Numbered from the stretch's first letter, positions 34,015 to 43,724 are shown. The stretch is DNA of 47,453 bases from Desulfotignum sp. (GCA_011390615.1 JAABSB010000005.1:1-47453), one strand, 5' to 3'. The notes: generated from the letters alone by a model not told the origin. Made by a program: numbers and translations.

Positions 34015-35274
34015 ATGGGTACGAAGAAGATTCAATTGGTTATCGCGTGTTTTATGGCAGTTTTGTTGTTGGCAGGCGGCCAGGCATTTGCTGCTGATAA
34101 AGTCCTGAAAGTAGGGGTGCTGGGACCTTTTACCGGCCCTTCTGCCCAGAACGGTAAGGAATTTCAGGCTTCTGTCGAAATGGCCATGGAGGCTATTGAT
34201 TCCACCGTTGGTGATTACAAGATTGAAGTAGTCTGGGTGGATTCTCAATCAGACCCTGCAAAGGCGGCAAGTGCCTATGCTGAAGCAGTGGAAGGCAAGG
34301 GTATCCAGGCCGGGGTATTGAACTGGCACTCTTCGGTTGCTGTTTCAGTTATGGATGTGGCTGCCCAGTACAAGGTACCCCATATGTTCGGTTTCGGTGC
34401 CTCTGAAGTGGTGAATGAAAAATGGCAGGCTGATCCGGAAAAATACTCCTATTGGGGAGGAAAAGGATGGCCTGTACCTGCAAAACTTGAAGGAAACTAT
34501 ATTGAATGCATCAACCAGGTCATTGAAAGCGGTACCTGGAAGCCCAAAAAGAAGCTGGCAGCCATATATGGTGAAGATACTGATTGGGGCCGCAGTGCTG
34601 GTGGTGCTTATAAACAGGCATTGCTTGACAGTGGATGGGAAATTTATGCTGAAGAATATTTTCCCATTACACAGACCGATTTTTATCCCCTTCTTGCAAA
34701 ATTTAAAAGTGCCGGCGTAGAGCTGCTTGCCGGTACATCCACAGCCGCCCCTTCCTTGACCGCTTTTGTGAAGCAACATGCAGAAGTGGGGAACAAAGGT
34801 GTCCTTATTGCCTCCGGCCTGGGATGGATTGGTGACTGGTATAAAATGACCGGTCCGGGATCTGATTATGTGCTGGATTCCATTCCCCAGCTGACCACTG
34901 CTGAAGCCAAGCAATGGGCAAAAGATGTCAAGGCCAAATATGGATTCAACCCCAGCCCCTCCTCCGGCGGTCTTTCCTATGACGGCATCCGGATGTTCAT
35001 CAAGATTCTTGAAAGAACCAATGAACTGCACGGCAAGCTTGACAAGGAAACCATCCACAAGACCATGCTGGATGAAGTCAATACCGGCAAACTCACCTAT
35101 GGCAAAAAAGACGGTGCCATCATCATGAACGAATACAAATATACCCCGGAAACCATGCCTGACATGGTGGTGGGGCCTGAAGCCTATTTTTTCCCCATCC
35201 TCCAGTACAAAAAAGGCAAAGGATACATTATCTTTCCTGAGGACTGGAAACAAAAAGACTTTGAAAAAAAGTAG
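34015..35274 (+). CDS. Branched-chain-type ABC transporter substrate-binding protein
   Basis: Periplasmic receptor of the LivJ/Peripla_BP_6 class, 419 residues. A signal peptide (MGTKKIQLVIACFMAVLLLA, cleavage after AFA near 26) precedes a mature part that opens 'KVLKVGVLGPFTGPSAQNGK', the family's ligand-cleft loop. It is first in an operon of ATPases, permeases, an FAD-GcvT dehydrogenase and ETF, so its ligand is likely an N-methylated amino acid or betaine instead of leucine. That is inference. GGAGG lies 7 bases before the ATG. A hairpin after the gene may raise its level relative to the other subunits. Confidence 0.92.
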   Translation: MGTKKIQLVIACFMAVLLLAGGQAFAADKVLKVGVLGPFTGPSAQNGKEFQASVEMAMEAIDSTVGDYKIEVVWVDSQSDPAKAASAYAEAVEGKGIQAGVLNWHSSVAVSVMDVAAQYKVPHMFGFGASEVVNEKWQADPEKYSYWGGKGWPVPAKLEGNYIECINQVIESGTWKPKKKLAAIYGEDTDWGRSAGGAYKQALLDSGWEIYAEEYFPITQTDFYPLLAKFKSAGVELLAGTSTAAPSLTAFVKQHAEVGNKGVLIASGLGWIGDWYKMTGPGSDYVLDSIPQLTTAEAKQWAKDVKAKYGFNPSPSSGGLSYDGIRMFIKILERTNELHGKLDKETIHKTMLDEVNTGKLTYGKKDGAIIMNEYKYTPETMPDMVVGPEAYFFPILQYKKGKGYIIFPEDWKQKDFEKK

Positions 35275-35290
35275 GATGATATGAGCCTGG

Positions 35291-35326
35291 AACAGAGGAT
35301 TGAGAAAATTTTTTCAATCCTCTGTT
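35291..35326 (+). terminator. Hairpin between binding protein and ATPase genes (attenuator or mRNA-stabilising)
   Basis: AACAGAGGATTGA (35291-35303) pairs with TCAATCCTCTGTT (35314-35326), and the A/T bases between can extend the stem. No long T-run follows, so partial termination or protection of the upstream message is more likely than a full stop. This is a usual arrangement for binding-protein genes. Confidence 0.55.
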
Positions 35327-35360
35327 TGTTTAAACGCCACGTGAAAAGGAAAATAAAACT

Positions 35361-36089
35361 GTGATTGTATTGGAAACCCAGAACCTGACCAAAAAATTTG
35401 GCGGACTGACAGCCGTGAATGCCGTCTCCATGACAATCAACCAGGGAGATATCGTCGGATTGATCGGTCCCAACGGGGCCGGAAAAACAACACTTATTAA
35501 TGCGATTTCAGGACTGAATCCCCCCACATCCGGGACGGTTAAGATGTTCGGCAAAGAGACAACCGGCCTGGCACCTGAGAAAATGTGCCGGCTGGGCCTG
35601 TCCCGGACCTTCCAGATCCCCAGCCCGTTTCCCAAAATGACAGCCATTGAAAGTGTGATGACAGCCACCATATTCGGTAATGCTGCTGGAAAAGTGGCTG
35701 ACCCGGTGGCCCATTCCAGAGAAATGCTCAAGTTTGTGGAATTTCCCATGGAAGAAACCGTTGTGGCGGAGCAGTTGAACACCGTACAGCTCAAACGCCT
35801 GGACCTGGCCAGGGCCCTGGCTTCCAGTCCAAAGCTTTTGTTCATGGATGAAATGGCATCCGGGCTGAGTGAAGGCGAACTCAAGGATATCATGAGAATT
35901 ATTCATAAAATCAGCAAAAAAAACATCTCCATTCTCATGATCGAACATATCATGCAGTTGATCATGGCTGTCTGCAATCGGCTTCTTTGCATTCAGTTCG
36001 GCACAAAGATTGCTGAGGGATCCACCCAGGAAGTGGCCAATGATCCCAATGTGACAAGGGCATACCTCGGTGATGAAGCAGACAAATAA
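35361..36089 (+). CDS. Branched-chain-type ABC transporter ATPase (LivG-like)
   Basis: A 242-residue cytoplasmic ATPase. Walker A is GPNGAGKTT (37-45), the Q-loop lies near SRTFQIPSPF and Walker B near LLFMDE. The signature is degenerate: LNTVQLKR at 139-146, where LivG proteins normally have LPYGDQRR or LSGGQ-like text, and Walker B is followed by MASGL in place of P-A-A-G-L. ATP hydrolysis at the composite site that uses this signature may be impaired. GTG at 35361 follows AAGGA. The pair LivG/LivF precedes the permeases, an order different from the common livHMGF. Confidence 0.88.
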   Translation: MIVLETQNLTKKFGGLTAVNAVSMTINQGDIVGLIGPNGAGKTTLINAISGLNPPTSGTVKMFGKETTGLAPEKMCRLGLSRTFQIPSPFPKMTAIESVMTATIFGNAAGKVADPVAHSREMLKFVEFPMEETVVAEQLNTVQLKRLDLARALASSPKLLFMDEMASGLSEGELKDIMRIIHKISKKNISILMIEHIMQLIMAVCNRLLCIQFGTKIAEGSTQEVANDPNVTRAYLGDEADK

Positions 36090-36117
36090 TGGTAATTGAA
36101 AAATCAATGGAGATCAT

Positions 36118-36825
36118 ATGCTGTTAGAAGTCAAAAATCTGAATGCCGGATACGGATACCTGCAGATATTGCGGGATGTTTCACTGCATATCGACAAAGG
36201 GGAGTATGTGGGGATTGTCGGCCCCAACGGTGCCGGGAAAAGTACCACCATGAAAACCATAGCCGGACTGCTTTCCCCCATGAGCGGCAAGGTGGTCTTC
36301 AATGGAGAGGATATCACAGGACTGTCAGCTTCGGCTGTAGCAAAAAAGGGTATTTCCTTTGTATCTGAAGAGATGAACCTGTTTGTCAACATGTCGGTGC
36401 AGGAAAATCTGTATATGGGGGCCTATACCATTAAAGAAAAAAGCCTGCAGAATGAACGTCTGGCTTTTGTGTTTGAGCTGTTTCCCCGGCTGGCGGAAAG
36501 AAGAAAACAGCTGGCAGGCACCATGTCCGGCGGGGAGCGTAAAATGCTGGCCATCGGCCGGGGCATGATGTCCAATCCATCTTTGATGCTGGTTGACGAG
36601 CCCTCTTTCGGACTGGCACCCCAGCTGACCACCAGTGTATTTGCATCTTTGGAGGTGTTGATAAAAAACGGGGTGACGATTCTGCTGGTGGAACAGAATG
36701 TGACCAAAACGCTTGCTGTAACAGGTCGTGGTTATGTCCTGGAAAACGGTAAAATCGGTCTGGAAGGCAAGAGTACGGATCTGGCTGAAGACAGTTATGT
36801 GAAAAAGGTGTTCCTGGGTGTTTAA
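36118..36825 (+). CDS. Branched-chain-type ABC transporter ATPase (LivF-like)
   Basis: A 235-residue ATPase with intact motifs: Walker A GPNGAGKST (35-43), signature MSGGERKMLAIGR and Walker B LMLVDEPSFGLAP, then the His-loop replaced by the usual LivF-type Gln in 'LLVEQNVTKTL'. It pairs with the LivG-like subunit whose signature is altered. GGAGAT lies shortly before the ATG, and the gap to the upstream ATPase gene is 28 bases. Confidence 0.93.
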   Translation: MLLEVKNLNAGYGYLQILRDVSLHIDKGEYVGIVGPNGAGKSTTMKTIAGLLSPMSGKVVFNGEDITGLSASAVAKKGISFVSEEMNLFVNMSVQENLYMGAYTIKEKSLQNERLAFVFELFPRLAERRKQLAGTMSGGERKMLAIGRGMMSNPSLMLVDEPSFGLAPQLTTSVFASLEVLIKNGVTILLVEQNVTKTLAVTGRGYVLENGKIGLEGKSTDLAEDSYVKKVFLGV

Positions 36826-36848
36826 TCAGACTTTGGAGAAATAGATTC

Positions 36849-37877
36849 ATGTCAAAAAATTATATGTCACATATACTGCCCTGGCTCAAAACAGCCCCGG
36901 GTATGTCCATTGCCATCAGCATTGTAGTGGCTGTAGCTGCCACGATTGATGCAGGTCCTTATTTGTTGGTGAACATGGTTGTTACCGGTGGAATGCTGGC
37001 CCTGGTGGCCACCGGCCTGACCCTGATGCTGGGGGTTTTGAACATTCCCATGTTTGCCCACGGCGAGTATTTTATGATAGGCTCTCTCATTGCTTATTAC
37101 ATATTTACCCCTATCAGTGAATTCATTCTTGAACACCCGGAATCCTGGCTGGTCACTTTTGGTCCTTTTATTGCCATTATCGGCGCCCTTGTGGGGGGCG
37201 CCATCGCCGGTGCCATATCTGAAAAACTGGTTTTCGGACCGTTGCGCCGCCGTTCCACAGACAACTGGGTCATGAACTCTTTTCTGCTCACAGTGGGATT
37301 GAGCGTGCTGCTCATCAACCTGCACCAGCTCATATTCGGGGCTGATTTTAAAGGCATTGTGGGATACTGGCAGGGTATGCCGATTTCCATTGCTGATGTG
37401 TATGTCTCGAAAGACCGGGTCATGGCCTTTATTATATCAGCCGTGATTGTGGCACTGTTTTATCTGTTCATGACCTATACCCGCACCGGCATGGCCATCC
37501 GGGCTGTTTCCCAGGATATTACCGGGGCTGAGATTGTGGGTATTGATATTGAAAAAATTGTACTGCTTACCATAGCTCTGGCCTGTGCACTGGCAGGGGT
37601 GGCAGGGGGCAGCCTGTTGTTCATGTATCCATCCTATCCCACAGTGGGGTTGGAGCCCCTTTATATGGCCTGGTTTGTGGTCATTCTTTCGGGTCTGGGC
37701 AATATTTTAGGAGCAGTGACAGGGGCCTTTATAGTAGCACTGCTCAAGGTCATCACAATGGAATATGTGGGAGCGGGTTGGGATTTTGTCGTACCATCGG
37801 CATTGATCATGTTTATCCTGATTTTTAAACCCAGCGGGATCTTCGGGTCGGACGTCCGCGGTGTTCTTGATAAATAG
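36849..37877 (+). CDS. Branched-chain-type ABC transporter permease (LivH-like)
   Basis: Inner-membrane subunit, 342 residues, with about eight hydrophobic helices. LivH features are 'VATGLTLMLGVLNIPMFAHGEYFMIG' in parts near residues 50-75 and the C-terminal 'YMAWFVVILSGLGNILGAVTGA' followed by IVALL. The EAA-like loop 'GMAIRAVSQDITGAEIVGID' lies near 215. It starts 23 bases after the LivF-like gene. Confidence 0.92.
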   Translation: MSKNYMSHILPWLKTAPGMSIAISIVVAVAATIDAGPYLLVNMVVTGGMLALVATGLTLMLGVLNIPMFAHGEYFMIGSLIAYYIFTPISEFILEHPESWLVTFGPFIAIIGALVGGAIAGAISEKLVFGPLRRRSTDNWVMNSFLLTVGLSVLLINLHQLIFGADFKGIVGYWQGMPISIADVYVSKDRVMAFIISAVIVALFYLFMTYTRTGMAIRAVSQDITGAEIVGIDIEKIVLLTIALACALAGVAGGSLLFMYPSYPTVGLEPLYMAWFVVILSGLGNILGAVTGAFIVALLKVITMEYVGAGWDFVVPSALIMFILIFKPSGIFGSDVRGVLDK

Positions 37878-37900
37878 GCGCTTGATACATAGGAGACAGT

Positions 37901-38929
37901 ATGGATACGATAAAAAATGAGCTTCAAATGAATTCCTTTGACAGGGTGCTGGACAAGCTGTGCCTGACCCCCATCGGTCTTGCCGGCCTGATACTGCTGC
38001 TTATACTGCCTTTTATTCCACCGTTTAACCAGGAATATATACTCAGGTGGCTGATCTACTGCGGGTTTATTGCAGCCATGAGTGTGGGATTTGATTTCAC
38101 AGCCGGATATATCAACATTGTCAATTTCGGGTACATGGCAGTGGCAGGCACCGGTGGCTACACATCCGCCCTGCTGGTTATCAATGCCGGGCTGTCCCCG
38201 TGGATCGCCATGGTGGCCGGGGGTGTTTCTTCTGCGATTTTGGGGCTGGTCATCGGCATGATATCCCTGCGGCTGCGGGGTATTTTTGCTGCCTGCCTGT
38301 CCTGGTTTTTCGGTCTGGCCGTCATGGGACTCGCCGTTAAAATGGTCTGGCTGACCAGAGGACCTCTGGGTCTGAGAGTTCCGCGCCTTTTTGAGACGGA
38401 ATCCAATTTTCCGTTTTATTTTTTGATCATCATCCTGGTATATCTTACCTATCTGATCTGCAAATGGGTGGTAAGATCAAAGATGGGACTGGCATTCCAG
38501 GCCATCGGCCAGAACATGGATGCCGCCAGAACATCCGGTATTGATCCGGTATTCTACAGGGTATTCAATTTCACCATGTCATGCGCCATTGCAGGGGTGC
38601 TGGGCGGATTTTACGCCCATTTTTACGGGATTCTGACCCCGGATATGATGCATACATCCAAGACCGTGGAAGTGCTGGCAGTGGCGTATATAGGGGGCAG
38701 GGGAAGCCTGTGGGGCGGGGCGGTTGTTGCCTTTCCCTTTATTTTTCTCATGGAAATTGTCCGGTCTACCCTGTCCAATCTGCCCGGGCTGAACCTGGTG
38801 ATTTATGCTTTGGTGCTTATCCTGGTGATGATCTATTATCCGGGCGGGTTCTCATATTTTTATGATACCCATATCCGGCAGCCCAAAAACAGGGCATTGC
38901 GGTATTTTTTAAATGGTAGAGACGTGTAA
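37901..38929 (+). CDS. Branched-chain-type ABC transporter permease (LivM-like)
   Basis: Second membrane subunit, 342 residues. Typical LivM stretches are 'FDFTAGYINIVNFGYMAVAG', 'GLAFQAIGQNMDAARTSGID' (EAA loop) and the C-terminal 'VAYIGGRGSLWGGAVVAFPF'. AGGAGA precedes the ATG. The dehydrogenase gene follows after 24 bases, so uptake and oxidation are encoded as one unit. Confidence 0.92.
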   Translation: MDTIKNELQMNSFDRVLDKLCLTPIGLAGLILLLILPFIPPFNQEYILRWLIYCGFIAAMSVGFDFTAGYINIVNFGYMAVAGTGGYTSALLVINAGLSPWIAMVAGGVSSAILGLVIGMISLRLRGIFAACLSWFFGLAVMGLAVKMVWLTRGPLGLRVPRLFETESNFPFYFLIIILVYLTYLICKWVVRSKMGLAFQAIGQNMDAARTSGIDPVFYRVFNFTMSCAIAGVLGGFYAHFYGILTPDMMHTSKTVEVLAVAYIGGRGSLWGGAVVAFPFIFLMEIVRSTLSNLPGLNLVIYALVLILVMIYYPGGFSYFYDTHIRQPKNRALRYFLNGRDV

Positions 38930-38953
38930 AAATTAAAAAAGAGAGGTAAAATC

Positions 38954-41374
38954 ATGAAAACCACTGCAAGAGCGGTTGTAATCGGTGGCGGCGTCATCGG
39001 CGTCAGTGTGGCCTATCACCTGGCAAAATATGGATGGAAAGATGATGTTGTTCTTCTGGAAAAACATGAGCTGACATCCGGATCCACCTGGATGGCGGCA
39101 GGGAATGTGTCTTTTTTCCATTCCAACTATTACGGTACCCAGGTGAACAAAAAGAGTATCGAGATCTATAAGGGCCTGGAAAAAGAGACCGGTCAGCCTG
39201 TCGGGTGGCACACTACCGGCTCCATCCGGACGGCGGACAATCCGGGGCGTATGGATGAACTGGGATATGCCTATTCCATGAACCGCTGCCTTGGCCTGGA
39301 TGTGTCCTATGTCACACCGGAAGAGATCGGGAAAATGCATCCCTTTATACAGACGGACGGGCTCCTGGGGGGTCTGTACTGGCCGGATGACGGGGATGTT
39401 GACCCCAACTCCCTGACCCAGGCAATGGCCAAGGGCGCCCGGAAACTCGGGGTGGAGTTCAACCTTCACACCATGGTCACGGGCATCTATCAGAAATCCA
39501 GTGGCGAATGGGTGGTGCAGACCGATAAAGGCGAAATCACCTGTGAAAACGTGGTGAACGCCGCCGGCCTGTGGGCGCCGGAAGTGGCGCGGATGGTTGG
39601 ACTGGAGATTCCCTCCATTTCCATTGCCCACACCCATATTCTTTATGAATCAATTCAGTCGATTGCGGACCGGGATACCTACCTGCCCCTGATGCGTGAT
39701 CCGGACAAATCCATTTACCTGCGCCAGGAAATGGATTCCCTGATACTGGGCCTGTATGAAGCCAATGGCCAGCAGTGGTACAAGAACGGTGTACCCTGGG
39801 ATTATGCCCAGGAAGAACTGAACCCGGATTTTGACAACATTTCCGACTGTATCGAAGGCGGTATCGAACGCTTCCCCATCCTGGGTGAAACCGGTTTTAA
39901 ACATGTTACCGCCGGTCCTATTACCTATACCCCCAACGGCGATCCCCTGGTGGGCCCGGCAGCACCGCTGAAAAACTTCTATAATGCCTGCGGTTACAGC
40001 TTCGGCATCACCCAGGCAGGCGGCATCGGCCACTACCTGGCCGGGTGGATGATGAACGGCGAGCCTGAAATCGATCTGTGGCCAATGGATTCCCGGCGCT
40101 ACGGCTCCTATGCCAACTGGGCGTATAATACGGAAAAAATTGCCGACACCTATCCCAGGCTTTATTCCACCATTTATCCCAATGAGTTCCGGGATGCAGC
40201 CCGCCCCAACCGCACCTCCCCCATTTATGAATACCAGAAGCAGGCCAATGCGGTGTTCGGGGATTACTACGGATGGGAATGCCCCAACTATTTTCCGCCC
40301 AAAGGCGAAGATGAATACGAAGAACCCTCCTGGAGACGCTCCAATGCCTTCAAGCACGTGGGCGCTGAATGTAAACACGTCATGGAAAAAGTGGGCATCA
40401 TTGATCTGACCCGGTTTGCCAAAACAAAAATATCCGGACCCGGCGCCAAAGACTGGCTCAACAAGATGACCTGCCAGAAGGTGCCGGAAAAAGATGGCCG
40501 CATTGCCCTGAGCCCCATGCTGGACCATAACGGAAATTTCAAGACCGATATGACCGTGAGCCGTATCAATGAAAATGAGTTTTTCTGTGTTACGGCCTCT
40601 GTGGGCAAAAAGCACGACCAGCACTGGATGATCGAAAACCTGCCCGAAGATGGATCGGTGTGTATGGAAGACATCACCTACCAGATGGGATGCCTTGTTC
40701 TGGTAGGTCCCAAATCCCGCGAAGTTCTGGCCAAGGTGGCCTATGATGATGTTTCCAATGAAGCCTTCAAGTTCGGTACCTCACAGGAGATTTACGTGGG
40801 CCGGACCAAATGCCGGGTCAACCGCATGAACTATGTGGGTGAACTGGGATTTGAGATCTTTCATCCCGTTCAGCACCAGATCACCTTGTACCATGATCTC
40901 ATGAATGCCGGCGCAGACTTTGACATCCGGCTTATCGGTATGCACGCCATGGATTCCATGCGTCTGGAAAAAGGATACCTGGCCTGGAAGAGTGAAATGA
41001 ACGTTCACCATACACCGCTGGAAACAAATGTGGCCTGGACCGTAAAAATGGACAAGGAGTTCAACGGGAAAAAAGGCATTGAAAAACAGAAAAAAGAGGG
41101 GATCCCCCAGAAACTGGTTTGCCTGGTGGTGGATGCCACAGATTCAGACCCCTTCGGATATAACCCGATTTTCCATGGAGAGGAACGTATCGGCATGACA
41201 TCTTCCGGTGGATACGGCCACCGGGTTGAAAAGAGTATCGCCATGGGGTATGTTAAAACGCAGTTTGCGGAAATTGGCACCAAGATGGATGTGGAGATCC
41301 TGGGACGTAAGCGCAGTGCCCGGGTTGTGGCCATGCCCCTGTATGATCCTAAAAACGAAAAAATGAAGAGCTAA
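38954..41374 (+). CDS. Dimethylglycine/sarcosine dehydrogenase-like FAD-GcvT fusion
   Basis: An 806-residue two-part enzyme. The N-terminal DAO domain (about 1-370) has the FAD motif 'AVVIGGGVIGVSVAYHL' and the family sequence GSTWMAAGNVSFFHSN. In mitochondrial dimethylglycine dehydrogenase the matching WHAAG His binds FAD covalently; here it is Met47, so FAD is probably held non-covalently. The C-terminal part (about 430-800) is a GcvT/aminomethyltransferase domain with 'NYVGELGFEIFHPVQHQITL' and SARVVAMPLYDP, which passes the released methyl to tetrahydrofolate. EtfB and EtfA follow directly and should take the electrons. It has no signal peptide, so it acts in the cytoplasm. Exact N-methyl substrate uncertain. 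Confidence 0.9.
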   Translation: MKTTARAVVIGGGVIGVSVAYHLAKYGWKDDVVLLEKHELTSGSTWMAAGNVSFFHSNYYGTQVNKKSIEIYKGLEKETGQPVGWHTTGSIRTADNPGRMDELGYAYSMNRCLGLDVSYVTPEEIGKMHPFIQTDGLLGGLYWPDDGDVDPNSLTQAMAKGARKLGVEFNLHTMVTGIYQKSSGEWVVQTDKGEITCENVVNAAGLWAPEVARMVGLEIPSISIAHTHILYESIQSIADRDTYLPLMRDPDKSIYLRQEMDSLILGLYEANGQQWYKNGVPWDYAQEELNPDFDNISDCIEGGIERFPILGETGFKHVTAGPITYTPNGDPLVGPAAPLKNFYNACGYSFGITQAGGIGHYLAGWMMNGEPEIDLWPMDSRRYGSYANWAYNTEKIADTYPRLYSTIYPNEFRDAARPNRTSPIYEYQKQANAVFGDYYGWECPNYFPPKGEDEYEEPSWRRSNAFKHVGAECKHVMEKVGIIDLTRFAKTKISGPGAKDWLNKMTCQKVPEKDGRIALSPMLDHNGNFKTDMTVSRINENEFFCVTASVGKKHDQHWMIENLPEDGSVCMEDITYQMGCLVLVGPKSREVLAKVAYDDVSNEAFKFGTSQEIYVGRTKCRVNRMNYVGELGFEIFHPVQHQITLYHDLMNAGADFDIRLIGMHAMDSMRLEKGYLAWKSEMNVHHTPLETNVAWTVKMDKEFNGKKGIEKQKKEGIPQKLVCLVVDATDSDPFGYNPIFHGEERIGMTSSGGYGHRVEKSIAMGYVKTQFAEIGTKMDVEILGRKRSARVVAMPLYDPKNEKMKS

Positions 41375-41397
41375 CATCGATAGTTTGAGGTTAAAAT

Positions 41398-42168
41398 ATG
41401 AAAATCTGTGTATGTGTAAAACATGTGCCGGACACGGCAGCGACCATCAAGATTGACGGAGAAACCGGATTCAAGGATTCGGAAATCAAGTTTGTTGTCA
41501 ACCCCTATGATGAATATGGGGTGGAAGAAGCTGTCAGTCTGAAGGAAAAAAACGGCGGTGAAGTGGTCATTGTTACTGTGGGAAAAGCCGAAGCTGCCGC
41601 CACCATCCGGTCTGCCCTGGCCATGGGTGCTGACCGGGCCATTCTGGTGACAACAGACAGCCAGTTTCTGGATGCCTCCCTTACGGCCAAAGCATTAAAG
41701 GCGGCCATGGAAAAGGACGGACTGCCGGATCTGATATTCACCGGCAAAGGGTCTGTGGATACCGAAAGCTTCCAGACCCAGTACCGCCTGGCCCATTCCC
41801 TTGGCATACCTGTGGTGAACGAGGTGAGCACCCTGTCTGTGGACGGCAAAAAAGCGGTTGCTGAACTGGAAGTGGGCGGCGGGGACAAACAGGTCATTGA
41901 GATGGGCCTGCCCTGCGTCATCGGGGCCACAAAAGGGTTGAATGAACCCAGGTACCCCAAATTTCCGGACATCATGAAGGCCAAGAAAAAGAAAATTGAC
42001 GAAATGACCCTTTCAGATCTTGGCATTGATGCATCTGCTCCGGGTGTGACCCTGGAAAAACTGGAGCCTGTGCCTGAAAGAACCGGTGCAAAAATGATTG
42101 AAGGATCAGTGGAAGAACAGGTGACCGAACTTATCCGGATCCTGAAACAAGATGAAAAGGTTTTATAA
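41398..42168 (+). CDS. etfB: Electron transfer flavoprotein beta subunit
   Basis: A 256-residue EtfB. It begins 'MKICVCVKHVPDTAATIKID' and has 'VVNPYDEYGVEEAVSLKEK', the AMP-binding-type 'ALAMGADRAILVT' and the recognition-loop region 'EMGLPCVIGATKGLNEPRYP'. It starts 23 bases after the dehydrogenase and should accept electrons from it. No ETF:quinone oxidoreductase gene is visible in the window. Confidence 0.96.
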   Translation: MKICVCVKHVPDTAATIKIDGETGFKDSEIKFVVNPYDEYGVEEAVSLKEKNGGEVVIVTVGKAEAAATIRSALAMGADRAILVTTDSQFLDASLTAKALKAAMEKDGLPDLIFTGKGSVDTESFQTQYRLAHSLGIPVVNEVSTLSVDGKKAVAELEVGGGDKQVIEMGLPCVIGATKGLNEPRYPKFPDIMKAKKKKIDEMTLSDLGIDASAPGVTLEKLEPVPERTGAKMIEGSVEEQVTELIRILKQDEKVL

Positions 42169-42186
42169 AATAAGGAGATAGATGTT

Positions 42187-43122
42187 ATGGCCAGTACTGG
42201 CATATTGATTGAAACTGAAAACGGTGCGGTCAAGGAAACCTCCCTGGGAGTGATGACAGCTGCAGCCGGTCAGGAAATAATCGCTTTGGTTGTGGATGCA
42301 GATCCGGCAGGCCTCAAGGACAAGCTGGCGGAATATGGTGCAGCCAAAATCGTGAAACTGACGGCTGCAGACAAGGATGTGTCAGCCAGCCCTGACCTTG
42401 CAGCCCATGCCCTGGCTGCGGCAGTGGAAAAATACGGCCTTACAGCCCTTCTGGGTACCGCATCCTCCACAGGAAAAGACCTGTTTGCCCGCCTTGCAGC
42501 CATCATGGACCAGCCAATGGTGTCCGACTGTGTGGCCCTGGATATTGCGGCCAAAACAGCAAAAAAATCCCATTTTTCCGGGAAAACCTTTGCCACCCTG
42601 AAAGTGGATGCCCAAGTTTTTCTGGCAACGGTGCGGCCCAATGCCATTGAGGCCAAGGCATCTGCAGGTGCCGGTGAGATTGAGGCGTTCTCGGCCGATG
42701 TGACCGATCCCGGACTGCTCACCATTAAGGAAGTGAAAAAAGGTGATGCCGGCAAGATAGATCTCACGGAAGCCCCGGTCATTATCACCGGCGGCCGTGC
42801 CATCAAGGCAGCGGAGAACTATAAGATGCTGGAAGACTGTGCCGCCAAGATGGGGGCTGCAGTGGGTGCTTCACGGGCTGCGGTGGATGCCGGGTATGCC
42901 CCGCATTCCATGCAGGTGGGCCAGACCGGTAAAACCGTATCCCCCAGGCTGTACATCGCCTGCGGGGTTTCCGGTGCTGTTCAGCATTTTGCCGGCATGA
43001 AAACCTCCAAGGTGATTGTGGCCATCAATGAAGACAAGGATGCGCCCATTTTTGCCAAGTGTGATTACGGGATTGTGGGAGACATTTTTGATGTGGTCCC
43101 TGTATTGACTGAAAAATTATAA
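42187..43122 (+). CDS. etfA: Electron transfer flavoprotein alpha subunit
   Basis: A 311-residue EtfA, the FAD-carrying partner of EtfB. The C-terminal FAD domain is intact: '[20 protein letters not shown]', [26 protein letters not shown] in pieces, '[17 protein letters not shown]' and '[20 protein letters not shown]'. AAGGAG precedes the ATG. It is last in the operon and ends 8 bases before a strong terminator. Confidence 0.96.
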   Translation: MASTGILIETENGAVKETSLGVMTAAAGQEIIALVVDADPAGLKDKLAEYGAAKIVKLTAADKDVSASPDLAAHALAAAVEKYGLTALLGTASSTGKDLFARLAAIMDQPMVSDCVALDIAAKTAKKSHFSGKTFATLKVDAQVFLATVRPNAIEAKASAGAGEIEAFSADVTDPGLLTIKEVKKGDAGKIDLTEAPVIITGGRAIKAAENYKMLEDCAAKMGAAVGASRAAVDAGYAPHSMQVGQTGKTVSPRLYIACGVSGAVQHFAGMKTSKVIVAINEDKDAPIFAKCDYGIVGDIFDVVPVLTEKL

Positions 43123-43130
43123 CCCGAAAA

Positions 43131-43174
43131 AGGATCCGGGGTTGGCAGCAGTCAGGCCCGGGTCCTGTTTTTTT
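43131..43174 (+). terminator. Rho-independent terminator after etfA
   Basis: AGGATCCGGG (43131-43140) pairs with CCCGGGTCCT (43157-43166), with one G-U pair, and is followed by G and seven T (43168-43174). It closes the sigma-54-driven ABC-dehydrogenase-ETF operon. Confidence 0.88.
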
Positions 43175-43266
43175 CAGGTACCCAAATTTTTATCTGAGCC
43201 TGCGGGACACTGGCACACCTTGGTCCCCGGGAAGACAGGCTGGATGGACAAAAGGTGGAAATTGCA

Positions 43267-43683
43267 ATGAACAAACCAAAAAAGGGGACCATGATGAAAA
43301 TACTTGTTGCCTATGACAAAAACACCTCTACGTCAAAAGTACTGGACAAGGCCATGAAAAGGGCCAAGGAATCCAATGCCTATGTATATCTGATCAGAAC
43401 CTGTGATCCGGACACAAAGGAACGGGAGATCCAGGAACTGGAGCACAGACTGAATGAGATTCGCAATGAAGTGTTCAAAAAACACAAGATTGAAAGTGAA
43501 ACCCATATTTTGATCCGGGGGTTGACCCCTGGTGAGGATATTGTCCAATTTGCCTATGAAAAAGATGTGGACGAAATTATCATTGGAATCAAAAAGCGGT
43601 CCAAGGTGGAAAAACTGGTATTCGGGTCAACAGCCCAGTACATCATACTGGAGGCCCATTGCCCGGTGCTGACTGTGAAATAA
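43267..43683 (+). CDS. Universal stress protein (UspA family)
   Basis: A 138-residue single-domain Usp. It contains MKILVAYDKNTSTSKVLDKA and the nucleotide-binding type C-terminus 'IIIGIKKRSKVEKLVFGSTA' with AQYIILEAHCPVLTVK. Three start codons are possible: GTG 43255, ATG 43267 (AAGGTGG upstream) and ATG 43294 (AAGGGG upstream), the last matching the usual Usp N-terminus. It lies beyond the etfA terminator and so needs its own promoter. Confidence 0.88.
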   Translation: MNKPKKGTMMKILVAYDKNTSTSKVLDKAMKRAKESNAYVYLIRTCDPDTKEREIQELEHRLNEIRNEVFKKHKIESETHILIRGLTPGEDIVQFAYEKDVDEIIIGIKKRSKVEKLVFGSTAQYIILEAHCPVLTVK

Positions 43684-43724
43684 CCGGCGTTCTGCCCATA
43701 TTTCTGTAATGTAAGGATCCAGGG

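Noticed and set aside
43210-43226. A perfect -24-like CTGGCAC before the universal stress protein gene
   Set aside because: No GC box lies 10 bases after the GG; the bases there are TC, so it is not a sigma-54 promoter by spacing.
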